A stretch of DNA of 64,000 bases from the NCBI RefSeq assembly GCF_005893125.1, contig NZ_VCJS01000024.1, forward strand, positions 30,265 through 94,264, in the 5' to 3' direction. The stretch comes from Nonomuraea basaltis. Lineage in GTDB: Bacteria > Actinomycetota > Actinomycetes > Streptosporangiales > Streptosporangiaceae. A program made the translations under genes and the position numbers. Under the pieces are notes generated by a model. That model was not told where the DNA came from and did not search any database. It worked only from the letters and a program-made list of their open reading frames with translations. Of this stretch, positions 17,817 to 26,600 are shown one piece after another (position 1 is the first letter of the stretch; the number at the start of each line of letters is the position of its first letter).

Positions 17817-18590
17817 ATGGTGTTCCGCAAGTTGATGGCCGCGTTCGGCGCGGGCGTCGAGGTAGACACAGTGTTGACCAACACGGGCGTGCGGCCCGGC
17901 GAACCGCTGCGCGGCGTCGTGCACTTCCGTGGCGGCAACTCCGACTACAAGGTCGAGGGCATCCACATCGACCTGACCGCGGTCGTTGAAATCGAGCAGG
18001 GCGACAACGAGTACAAGACGTCCTACAGCTTCCTGCGCCAGCAGGTCGCGGGGACGTTCCAACTGCCCGCGGGCGCGCAGCACCAGCAGCCTTTCGAGAT
18101 CATGGTGCCGTGGGAGACGCCCATCAGCGCTATCGCCGGGCATCCCCTGCACGGCATGAAGCTGGGCGTGCAGACGGAGCTGGCGCTCGCGGGCGCGCTC
18201 GACAAGGGCGACCTCGACCCGCTGTTCGTCAGCCCGCTGCCCGCCCAGGAGCAGGTCATCGGCGCGCTCGACCGGCTGGGCTTCCAGTTCAAGAAGGCCG
18301 ACCTGGAGCGCGGCACGCTGTACGGCTCGACGATGCCGTTCTTCCAGGAGATCGAGTACTACGCCGGCGGGCAGTGGCGGCGGCACTTCAACGAGCTGGA
18401 GCTGACGTTCATCGCCGGGCCGCGCCAGATGGACGTCATCCTGGAGGCCGACAAGCGGGGCGGCTTCCTGACCTCCAGCCACGACTCGTACAACCGATTC
18501 ACGATCCGCTACGACGACCCGCCGAACTCGGCGGACGGCGCCCTGCAGCGCGGCCTGGAGCAGATGGCCCGCAAGCGCGGCTGGTTCTAG
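17817..18590 (+). CDS. SpoOM family protein (arrestin-like fold)
   Basis: A 257-residue member of the sporulation control protein Spo0M family. The N-terminal VDTVLTNTGVRPGEPLRGVVHFRGG and the IHIDLTAVVE strand pattern are typical, and the PFEIMVPWETPIS motif marks the second beta-sandwich. Spo0M has an arrestin-like fold and is linked to sporulation or cell-division control in Bacillus; the actinobacterial role is unknown. Good AGGAG site before ATG 17817. Third gene of the operon with two SPFH proteins, suggesting it is recruited to their membrane assembly (inference). Its stop shares CTAG with the convergent methyltransferase. Confidence 0.9.
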   Translation: MVFRKLMAAFGAGVEVDTVLTNTGVRPGEPLRGVVHFRGGNSDYKVEGIHIDLTAVVEIEQGDNEYKTSYSFLRQQVAGTFQLPAGAQHQQPFEIMVPWETPISAIAGHPLHGMKLGVQTELALAGALDKGDLDPLFVSPLPAQEQVIGALDRLGFQFKKADLERGTLYGSTMPFFQEIEYYAGGQWRRHFNELELTFIAGPRQMDVILEADKRGGFLTSSHDSYNRFTIRYDDPPNSADGALQRGLEQMARKRGWF

Positions 18591-19372
18591 ACCCGCGTCA
18601 CCGCCAGCAGGTGGCCGCTGACCCCGAGGAGGGACGGCTCGGACTCCAGGCGGCGGGCGGCGTCGAGCAGCAGCTCGCGCCGCCCGTCGTCGTCCAGCCA
18701 GGCGTCGACGTCGCCGTAGAGCCAGAACGCGCCCTCCAGGCCGTAGCGGCGCGGCTCGGGCAGGCCGGCGTCGGCGAACTCGCCGAGGATCTCCTCCGGA
18801 TCGTGGAGGTAGCCGCGGAATCCCTCCGTCCTGGGCGAGATCATAACTCCGGTCTGGAACGCGCGATAAGCGGCCGCCCGCTGGTCCTCATGGAGGAAGA
18901 GCCCGCGGTAGATGGTGTCGTGGACGGCCGCGTACCGGCTGATGTAGGCCGCGGCGACCACGCCGCCGGGGCGCACGGCGCGGCGGGCCTCGGCCAGGGC
19001 GCGCACCCGGTCGGCGCGCTCGGGCAGGTGGTAGAGCGGGCCCAGCAGCAGCGCCGCGTCCGCCTCCCCATCGGAGACCGGCAGGTCGCGGGCGTCGCCG
19101 AGGCGCGCGCTCACGCCGGGCAGCGCCGACGCCTCCGTCACGTGCAGCGGCACGGGATCTATCAGCTCGACGTCATAACCGCCGGCGGCCAGCCATTCGG
19201 CGTGCACGCCCGTGCCGCCGCCCACGTCGAGCACGCGTGCGGGCGGCGGCGGCAGCGTGCGCCGCAGCACGTCGCGGGTGCGCCAGAACTCCAGCCGGTT
19301 GCGCCCCTGCCGCAGCCTGGTCAGCTCGCCGCCGCGCTCGTAGTATCCCAGCACGTCAGGATCCAGGATCAT
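18587..19372 (-). CDS. Class I SAM-dependent methyltransferase
   Basis: A 261-residue Rossmann-fold methyltransferase. Motif I is VLDVGGGTGVHAEWLA near residue 47, the acidic motif II VELIDPVP follows, and LLLGPLYHL is the motif IV region. The substrate is unknown; small-molecule methylation is likely. The frame is open far upstream, but the ATG at 19370-19372 begins the family-like sequence. Convergent with SpoOM; the two stop codons share the four bases CTAG (18587-18590), with no terminator between them. Confidence 0.9.
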   Translation of the reverse strand: MILDPDVLGYYERGGELTRLRQGRNRLEFWRTRDVLRRTLPPPPARVLDVGGGTGVHAEWLAAGGYDVELIDPVPLHVTEASALPGVSARLGDARDLPVSDGEADAALLLGPLYHLPERADRVRALAEARRAVRPGGVVAAAYISRYAAVHDTIYRGLFLHEDQRAAAYRAFQTGVMISPRTEGFRGYLHDPEEILGEFADAGLPEPRRYGLEGAFWLYGDVDAWLDDDGRRELLLDAARRLESEPSLLGVSGHLLAVTRV

Positions 19373-19520
19373 GCCGAGGAATCCTACCGACCGGGTGATC
19401 GGGGCTCGAGGCAATATTCTCCGGCATCTTTCGCTACGTGATCGCTCTCTGGTGGTCGCACGGCCCCGGTCGTTACCATGACCACGGGAACTGACTGATC
19501 GTCGAACGACGGGGCGCGCG

Positions 19521-20594
19521 ATGGCACGGTTCATGGCGTCGGTGAAGCGGGTCGCCCCATGGGCGGCGCGAAACGCCGACGGCGCGATAGCGCTCGGCCT
19601 GGCCATCGTGGTCGGCGCGCTCGGCATCATGCCCCCCGAGATCTTCGGCCAAAAGGGCCAGGACATCCAGCGCCAGCTCGTGACCGCCGCGACCCTGGTG
19701 ATCATGGCGCTGGTGGCCACCGCGCTGCTGCGCGACCGCGCCCGCCAGGCTCCCGTCGAGAAGACGATCACCTCGGGCGTGCTGGCCGAGCTGCCGGTGC
19801 GGCTGGCCCGCATGGAGCAGATCGAGACGCTCGTCCACAGCACCCGCAGGGCCCTGGACTCGCTGCAGCTCGTCCGGGTGCTGGGCAGCCGGCAGGAGAT
19901 CGCGCAGTCGCACGCCGAGGCGCGCAAGGACACCACCAGGTGGAGCTTCAAGGGCGGCACGGGCACCTACCTGCGGGCGGTCACCCTGCCCGCGTGCGTC
20001 GCCGCGGCCCGCAGGGACAAGCGCCACCTCACGGTCAGGGTCGAGGTCATCGACCCGTCCGACGCCGAGGTGTGCGAGACGTACGCCCACTACCGCCGCT
20101 CGCTGTCCGACATCCCCGACGGCACCGGCGAGACATGGACGACGGACCGGGTCAGGAAGGAGTCGTACGCGACGATCCTGGCCGCCTTCTGGCACCGCCA
20201 GCGCTACGGACTGCTGGACATCGCGGTCGGCCTGACGCGGACGATGACGACGTTCCGCTGGGACCTGTCGGCCACCCGCCTGATCATGACGGTCGAGGAC
20301 CCGAACATGGCGATGACGGCGCTGGCGGGCACGTTCTTCTACGAGAACTGCGACACCGAGCTGCGGCTCAGCTTCGAGCAGGCGCGGCGGGTGCCGCTGG
20401 AGATGTACAAGAAGGTGCCGCTGAGCGACGAGCCCACCATCGAGGAGGTGCAGGAGTTGTTCGAGCGGATCGAGATGCCCCTGCCCAAGTCCTACAACGG
20501 CCGCGACGTCGTGGACATCGCCCGCAAGGCGCTGCGCGCCGTGGATCCTTATGGTGAGTCGCGTCCAGCGGCTCACCAACGAGACGGAACGTGA
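19521..20594 (+). CDS. Two-TM protein with an unrecognised soluble domain
   Basis: A 357-residue protein I cannot assign to a named family. Two membrane helices lie at about residues 22-40 and 52-70. A short linker helix and a soluble region from about 120 to 330 follow. Notable patterns are WSFKGGTGTYLRAVTLP (about 142-158), VRVEVIDPSDAEVCETYA just after, and FRWDLSATRLIMTVEDPNMAM further on. It looks like a sensor or effector domain tethered to the membrane, in outline like two-TM effector proteins, but homology is not shown. It leads a tight cluster: the cupin-like gene starts 9 bases later and the IMPase-family gene 10 bases after that. Confidence 0.8.
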   Translation: MARFMASVKRVAPWAARNADGAIALGLAIVVGALGIMPPEIFGQKGQDIQRQLVTAATLVIMALVATALLRDRARQAPVEKTITSGVLAELPVRLARMEQIETLVHSTRRALDSLQLVRVLGSRQEIAQSHAEARKDTTRWSFKGGTGTYLRAVTLPACVAAARRDKRHLTVRVEVIDPSDAEVCETYAHYRRSLSDIPDGTGETWTTDRVRKESYATILAAFWHRQRYGLLDIAVGLTRTMTTFRWDLSATRLIMTVEDPNMAMTALAGTFFYENCDTELRLSFEQARRVPLEMYKKVPLSDEPTIEEVQELFERIEMPLPKSYNGRDVVDIARKALRAVDPYGESRPAAHQRDGT

Positions 20595-20603
20595 GTGCGG
20601 GCC

Positions 20604-21224
20604 ATGAGCCGGCGTGAGGTCCACCGGCGGCTGCTCGACGGCCGGGCCCGGTCGTGGGCCCTCGATGTGCTGGCGGACGCGGACGGCCTGGCCGCGGTGC
20701 GCCACCCGCTGGGGTTCGTCTGCCTGCCACTGGAGCGCGACGGTGGCGAGGGGGTATGCCTGCATCTGTGGTCCGATTCGCTCGCGCACGCACAGAGCAC
20801 GACGTCGCAGATCCACTGCCACAGCTGGGACCTGATCAGCCACGTGCTCTACGGCCAGATGCGCAACGTGCACGCTGAGGTCACCGACGCCGGCGCGGAC
20901 GCCACGCATCGGGTGTTCGAGGTGGTCAGCGGGGCCGACGGCGACCGGATCTCGCCCACCCGCCGCACCGTGCGGCACGCGACGGGGCTGGTGGAGGTGT
21001 TCGGGCCAGGCGACACGTACACGCTGCCGGCCGGCCGCTTCCACAGCAGCGTCGTCCCCGAGGGCGGCGAGGCGGCCACGATCGCGCTCGGGCGCGGCCG
21101 GCCGGGCAGCCGCGACCTGTCGCTCGGGCCGCTCGGCGCCGGGCCGCACCACGTGTCCAGGCAGCCGCTGGACGCCAGGGAGACCGCTCTCGCCGTCCGG
21201 CTGATCACCGCGCACCTGACCTGA
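20604..21224 (+). CDS. Cupin-like metal-binding protein
   Basis: A 206-residue protein with the marks of a cupin/cysteine-dioxygenase-like barrel. Cluster 1 is IHCHSWDLISHVLYGQMRN (two His, then Gly) around residue 75, and a second His-bearing cluster is LPAGRFHSSVVPE near residue 150. Arg/Gly-rich segments follow. The metal ligands look intact, so an enzymatic role is possible, but no substrate is implied. ATG 20604 is preferred over GTG 20595. It lies between the two-TM gene and an IMPase-family gene, all closely spaced. Confidence 0.72.
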   Translation: MSRREVHRRLLDGRARSWALDVLADADGLAAVRHPLGFVCLPLERDGGEGVCLHLWSDSLAHAQSTTSQIHCHSWDLISHVLYGQMRNVHAEVTDAGADATHRVFEVVSGADGDRISPTRRTVRHATGLVEVFGPGDTYTLPAGRFHSSVVPEGGEAATIALGRGRPGSRDLSLGPLGAGPHHVSRQPLDARETALAVRLITAHLT

Positions 21225-21234
21225 GGGGTACCCG

Positions 21235-22035
21235 ATGGACCTGGATCACGCTCGCACGGTCGCCGTCGAGGCCGCCGAGGCCGCCGGGGCGCTGCTCCTG
21301 GAGGGCATGCGCGGCGCGGTCGGCGTCAGGGCCAAGGGCACCGCGGGCGACGTGGTCACCGATCTCGACCTGGCCTCGGAGAAGCTGCTGCTGGAGCGCA
21401 TCCTGACGGCCTACCCGGCGCATTCGGTGATCGCCGAGGAGTCGGGGCTGGTCGGGGCGGCGGGCGGCGAGTGGACGTGGCTGGTCGACCCGCTGGACGG
21501 CACCAACAACGTGGCGATCGGGCTGCCCGCGTACGTGGTGGGCGTGGCGCTGTGCCAGGACGGACGTCCTGTGCTGGGCGTGGTGCACGAGCCCGTCTCC
21601 GCCGAGACGTGGTCGGCCATCCGGGGACGGGGGGCGACGGCCTCGTCAGGGGCACGTCTCGCGCCCCCGTACACGCCGAGGCCGCACGGGCCGCTGCTGG
21701 CCTGGACCCAGGGCTACAGCGTGGCCAGGGGCGACGACACCGTGCGGGCGCTCAGGTGGACGCTGGAGCGGCACGCGCGCCGGGTGCTGCAGCTGTGGGC
21801 GCCGCTGCTGGCGTGGGCGATGCTGGCGCGCGGCGACATCGACGGCATCGTCGGCTACCGGGCCGAGGCGGTGGACCTGCCGGCGGGCGCACTGCTCGCC
21901 CAGGAGGCCGGCATCGAGATCAGGGCGCTGGACGGCGGCCCGTTCGAGGCGTGCATCGACGCCCCGGCCGAGGACCGCAGCTTCGTCGCCGCCCACCCGC
22001 GCGCCCTCCCCGGGCTCCTCTCCCTCCTCCACTGA
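21235..22035 (+). CDS. Inositol monophosphatase family protein
   Basis: A 266-residue member of the lithium-sensitive Mg-dependent phosphatase family. IAEESG near residue 67 supplies the metal-binding Glu, and WLVDPLDGTNN (about 80-90) is the signature loop. The C-terminal motif, usually WDxAAG, is here AVDLPAG with the Asp kept. Substrates in this family include inositol phosphates, 3'-phosphoadenosine phosphates and sugar bisphosphates; which one is not readable. A GAGGGG site precedes ATG 21235. Third gene of the cluster with the two-TM and cupin-like proteins. Confidence 0.88.
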   Translation: MDLDHARTVAVEAAEAAGALLLEGMRGAVGVRAKGTAGDVVTDLDLASEKLLLERILTAYPAHSVIAEESGLVGAAGGEWTWLVDPLDGTNNVAIGLPAYVVGVALCQDGRPVLGVVHEPVSAETWSAIRGRGATASSGARLAPPYTPRPHGPLLAWTQGYSVARGDDTVRALRWTLERHARRVLQLWAPLLAWAMLARGDIDGIVGYRAEAVDLPAGALLAQEAGIEIRALDGGPFEACIDAPAEDRSFVAAHPRALPGLLSLLH

Positions 22036-22140
22036 GGAAAAGTCCTCAGTTCTTGTGTGTCGAATGTCGATGAGTTCCGCGGCCGTTCGACGTCTATTTA
22101 GAGGGTGCCGAGAACGGCACGTGTGGAAGGGGAGCTCGAC

Positions 22141-22383
22141 ATGATGACCACCACCGAACTGGCGCAGGTGCTCTTCACGACCGCCCTGCAGCCGTCCGAC
22201 GACGTGTCCCCGTACCAGATCCGCGAGGCCGTGGACGAGCGGCTGTGCGCGTGCGGCGGCGACCCGGCCCGGTGCGCGGCGTACGTGGCGCAGGAGGCCG
22301 GCGACCACCCCGAGACGTACGTGGCGAGGATGCGCTGGGCGCTCGGCGCGGTGGCCGGCGCCTACGAGCTGGCCGCCGCGTGA
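22141..22383 (+). CDS. Small hypothetical protein (80 aa)
   Basis: An unrecognised soluble 80-residue protein. It opens TTTELAQVLFTTALQPSDDVSP and holds four Cys within or next to the middle (LCACGGDPARCAAYVAQEAGDHPE). The pattern is one I associate with a small conserved actinomycete family of unknown function. Start ATG 22141 follows GGAAGGGGAG at proper spacing. It follows the IMPase gene by 105 bases, so may be separately transcribed. Confidence 0.7.
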   Translation: MMTTTELAQVLFTTALQPSDDVSPYQIREAVDERLCACGGDPARCAAYVAQEAGDHPETYVARMRWALGAVAGAYELAAA

Positions 22384-22390
22384 GCGCCGC

Positions 22391-23545
22391 TCAGCCGAAC
22401 GCGACCAGCGCCCACACCGTGGTGGCCAGCCCCACGACGGCCAGCCCGGCACCGGTGAGCAGGAAGCGGCGCATCGGCACCTTGACCTCGTGGCGGCGGC
22501 ACGACTCGAACCACAGCAGCGTGGCCAGCGACGCCCATGGCGTCACGACGGGGCCCACGTTCGTGCCGGCCAGCAGGGCCAGCAGGCGGTCCTGATCGCC
22601 GGCCGGGATGACCGCCGCGACCGCTTGGAAGGCGGGCAGGTTGTTGATCACGTTGGACAGCCCGGCGCCCACGGCCGCCGTCCGGTAGGGGTCGCCCTCG
22701 GTGCCGATCATCCAGGTCATCAGGGTGGACAGGCCGTGCGCGCTGAGCGTGGGCACCACCAGGAACAGCCCCGTCACGAAGATCACCAGCTGCCACGGGA
22801 TCAGGCCCCAGGTCAGGCGCTTGCGGGCGCGGAGCAGGAAGGCGCCCACGACGATCGCGGCGGCCGCGGTGGCGGCGACGGCGACGTGCGCCTTGAGCAG
22901 CAGCATCGCGATGAACAGCAGGCAGCCTCCGGACGCGGCGGCGAACAGCACGCGGTCGGCGACCGGCTCCAGCACCGGCGGCGTGTAACGCAGGTCGCGC
23001 CGCTCGCCCCGGCGCCAGTAGAACGCCCACAGGAACGCCATCGTCACCGCGATGGAGGCGATCTGGGGCGCCCACATGCGGGCGGCGAACTCCTGGGCGT
23101 CGAGGCCGATCTTCTCCATGCCGAGCAGGTTCGTCAGGTTGGACACGGGCAGCAGCAGGCTCGCCGTGTTGGCCAGCCAGATCGTGGTCATGGCCAGGGG
23201 CAGGGCGGCGATGCGCGCCTTGGGGGCCAGGGCGAGCATGACGGGGGTGAGCAGGACCGCGGTCGTGTCCAGGTTCAGAAATATCGTGACAAAAGACGCG
23301 AAAGCCGCACAAAGAAAGAACAAGGCGGCATAGTTACCACGGCCGAACACCGCCATCCGCGCCGCGATGGCGTCGAAGACCTGGGCCTCCTTGGTCAACT
23401 CGGCCAGCACGATGATCGCGACCAGGAAGATCAGCAGCGGGCCGACCCCGTTCAGGCTCTCGACCGCGTCCTCCCACGGCAGCAGCCCGGTCGATGAGAA
23501 GACCAGCCCGAGAACCAGCAGCCCGATCCTGATCAGATCGAGCAC
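22391..23545 (-). CDS. SLC13/ArsB-NhaD superfamily membrane transporter
   Basis: A 384-residue polytopic membrane protein with about eleven helices. The family-typical halves include FLNLDTTAVLLTPVMLAL (first re-entrant loop region), TASLLLPVSNLTNLLG, LSNVINNLPAF and the C-terminal ALLAGTNVGPVVTPWASLATLLW. These match the ArsB/NhaD/SLC13 ion-transporter superfamily, whose members move arsenite, Na+ or dicarboxylates. No ars regulators are nearby, so arsenite is not favoured. The start is uncertain: GTG 23545 is used, GTG 23563 is an alternative, and the frame stays open to 23623. Divergent from the giant TIR-NACHT gene. Confidence 0.85.
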   Translation of the reverse strand: MLDLIRIGLLVLGLVFSSTGLLPWEDAVESLNGVGPLLIFLVAIIVLAELTKEAQVFDAIAARMAVFGRGNYAALFFLCAAFASFVTIFLNLDTTAVLLTPVMLALAPKARIAALPLAMTTIWLANTASLLLPVSNLTNLLGMEKIGLDAQEFAARMWAPQIASIAVTMAFLWAFYWRRGERRDLRYTPPVLEPVADRVLFAAASGGCLLFIAMLLLKAHVAVAATAAAAIVVGAFLLRARKRLTWGLIPWQLVIFVTGLFLVVPTLSAHGLSTLMTWMIGTEGDPYRTAAVGAGLSNVINNLPAFQAVAAVIPAGDQDRLLALLAGTNVGPVVTPWASLATLLWFESCRRHEVKVPMRRFLLTGAGLAVVGLATTVWALVAFG

Positions 23546-23621
23546 GCCAAGACGCCGCCACACGTGACGATGATCGCACACAGTCTCCAAAACCCCGACG
23601 CCGCAAGGGATACTGGGCGGC

Positions 23622-26600
23622 ATGGCACGTGACGGCAGGCCGACCGAGATCTTCGTCAGCTACTCCCCGGCCGACACGGCGTGGGCGACGTGGATCGCCT
23701 GGGAGCTCGAGGCGGCGGGCTACCGGACGATGATCCAGGCGTGGGACTTCGTTCCCGGCACCAACTTCATCGACTTCATGGATCGCGGGGTCAGCGAGGC
23801 GCAGCTCGTCGTGGCGGTGCTCTCGCGCAACTACCTGACCTCGCGGTACGGGCGGATGGAGTGGCAGGCGGCGCTGCGGGCGAACCCGGACAACCCCTCC
23901 AACAAGCTCGTCACGATCAGGCTCGAGGACGTCCAGCTGGAGGGCCTGCTGTCCACGATCACCTGGGTCGACCTGCTGGGCGTCACCGATCCTGGACAGG
24001 CCAGGGCGCTGCTGCTGGGCCGGGTCAGGGAGGCGATGTCGGGCCGCGCGAAGCCCGAGGCGGCGCCGGCGTTCCCCGACGGCTCCAGCGTGCCGGCGGC
24101 CGCGCCGACGCTGCCCCCGCCCGGCGAGCGGGCCAGGGCGCGGCGCGCGCCGGTCACGGCGCCCACGTTCCCGCCGGCGGCGGGCTCCGGCGGCGCGCGC
24201 GAGTCGATCAGCGTGCTCCACGTCGGCGGCCCCCGCTTCGGCCGGGCGCTGCCGGATCCCGGCGATCCGTTCACTCCGGAGGACATGCAGGCGCGGATCT
24301 GGGCCGACCTGACCGCCATGTACGACCGGGGCATGCCCCGCCCCGACCTGATGGTCGTCAGCGGCGACCTGACCGAGTCCGGCAGCCTGGGGCAGTTCGG
24401 GCAGGCGACGCGGTTCGTGACCGATCTGCGGCTGCTGATCGGGCTGGAGCCGCACCGGCTGGTGCTGCTGCCCGGGCCGCGCGACGTCACCAAGGCGGCC
24501 GCCAGCGCCTACTTCATGACCTGCGAGGCCGACGACGTGAGCCCGCAGCCGCCCTACTGGCCCAAGTGGCGGCATTTCGCGGGGCTGTTCGGCGAGGTGT
24601 ACCAGGGGCTGGACGACCGGGTGTTCGACGGCGGGCAGCCGTGGACGCTGTTCGAGGTGCCCGATCTGAAGGTGGTCGTGGCGGGGCTCAACTCGACGAT
24701 GGCGATGAGCCATCTGGAGCGGGACGCGTACGCGCTGCTGGGCGAGGGGCAGGCGGCCTGGTTCGCCGAGCGGTTGCGGCCGTACGAGGAGAGCGGGTGG
24801 CTGCGGCTGGGCGCGATCGGGCACCCGCCGGACGCGCTGAGGGACGCGCCGACGTTCGACCGGCTGCTCGCGCACCGGCTCAACCTGCTCTTCCACGGCG
24901 GCTCCGGGAAAACGGCGGCCGAGGGCCGGGTCGCGGCGCCGCGCGCCGGGCGGCACCAGGTCGTCGAGATCACCCCGGACGGGATGCGCACGTGGCAGCC
25001 GGAGGGGGGCGAGCCGGAGCGGGTGCCGTGCCGCTGGCGGGCCGCGGGGGCGACGTTCACCGGCGAGAGCCCGCCCGTCCCGCCGCCCGGGCCGAAGCCG
25101 GACGAGCGCGAGCCGAGCCCGGTGGAGCTGCTGCTCGACCGGATCACCGAGGTGTGCGAGGCCAGGCACGAGCGGGCCAGGATCCGCAGGTTCGCCGCCC
25201 ACCTGGTGGTCACCCACCCGGAGGACGGGTTCGTCCGGCAGACGATGATCGGCGCGCACGCCGGCGAGCTGACCGAGAGCGCCGCGGACGCCTTCGTCCG
25301 GCAGTCACACGCCGCCGGGCTGGCCGCCGAGCTGGTCTACCAGGGGCCGCCCGCCCCGCGCGCGGTCCGCGACGACCTGATGCGCAAGGGGGTGCGGCTG
25401 CGCAGCTTCACCGAGTTCCAGGGCCTGCTCGACCTCACCGGCTACGTCGCCGAGCAGACGGCCAGGCTGACGATCGACCGCCGCTACCCGCCCGACCTGT
25501 ACGTGCCGCAGCGCTACCGCGAGCTGGACCGGCCGGGCAGCCAGGTCAAGCAGGGGCTGACCGACGAGCTGATGCGCCTCCTGGCCGCCGACCACGGCCG
25601 GTTCCTGCTGCTGCTGGGCGACTTCGGCCACGGCAAGACGTTCGCGCTGCGCGAGCTGGCCCGCCGCATCCCGGCCGAGCTGCCGCATCTGACGCCGATC
25701 CTGATCGAGCTGCGCGCCCTCGACAAGGCGCACTCGGTGGACGCCCTGGTGGCCGCGCACCTGGCCGGCCACGGCGAGGAGGTCATCGACCTCAAGGCGT
25801 TCCGCTACCTGCTCCGGCAGGGGCGGATCGTGCTGCTGTTCGACGGGTTCGACGAGCTGGTGACCCGGCTGACCTACGACCGGGCGGCCGACCACCTGGC
25901 CACGCTGCTGGCGGCGGCCGACGACAAGGCGAAGATCGTGGTGGCCAGCCGCACCCAGCACTTCAAATCGCACAGCCAGGTGCTGACCTCGCTCGGCGAG
26001 ATGGTGGGGGTGCTGCCGCAGCGGCGGGTGCTGAGCGTCGAGGACTTCACACGCGACCAGATCCGCTCCTACCTGGCCAACAGGTTCGTCGACGGCGACG
26101 AGGCCACGGCCCGCATGTCGCTGATGGGCGAAATAAAGGACCTGCTCGCGCTGGCGCAGAATCCGCGCATGCTCAGCTTCATCGCCGACCTCGACGCCGA
26201 CCGGCTGCGTACGGTGGCCGGCGCCCGGCACACGATCAGCCCCGCGCTGCTGTACGAGGAGATCCTCGGCGCGTGGCTCGCGTTCGAGGAGCGGCGGGCC
26301 AGGATCCCCGGCTCGGCCGCGGCGCTGAGCACCGAGGAGCTGCGGCGGGCGGTGACGGCGCTGGCGCTGCGGCTGTGGGAGTCCGGGGAGTCGCTGCTGG
26401 GTGTGGACGAGCTGACCGAGATCGGCGAGACGCTGACCGACCTGGCCAGCGGGCAGCTGTCGGCCGCGCACGCCGCGCACGCGATGGGCTCGGGCAGCCT
26501 GCTGGTGCGGACCGAGGAGGGGATGTTCGGGTTCATCCACGCGTCGGTGATGGAGTGGCTGATCGCCAGGTACATCGCCTTGGAGAACATCGCGCTGCTG

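Noticed and set aside
24195..24920. Calling the STAND protein an active metallophosphoesterase
   Set aside because: The DxH, GNHD and GHxH motifs are replaced (GPR, GPRD, GGSG), so activity is not supported.
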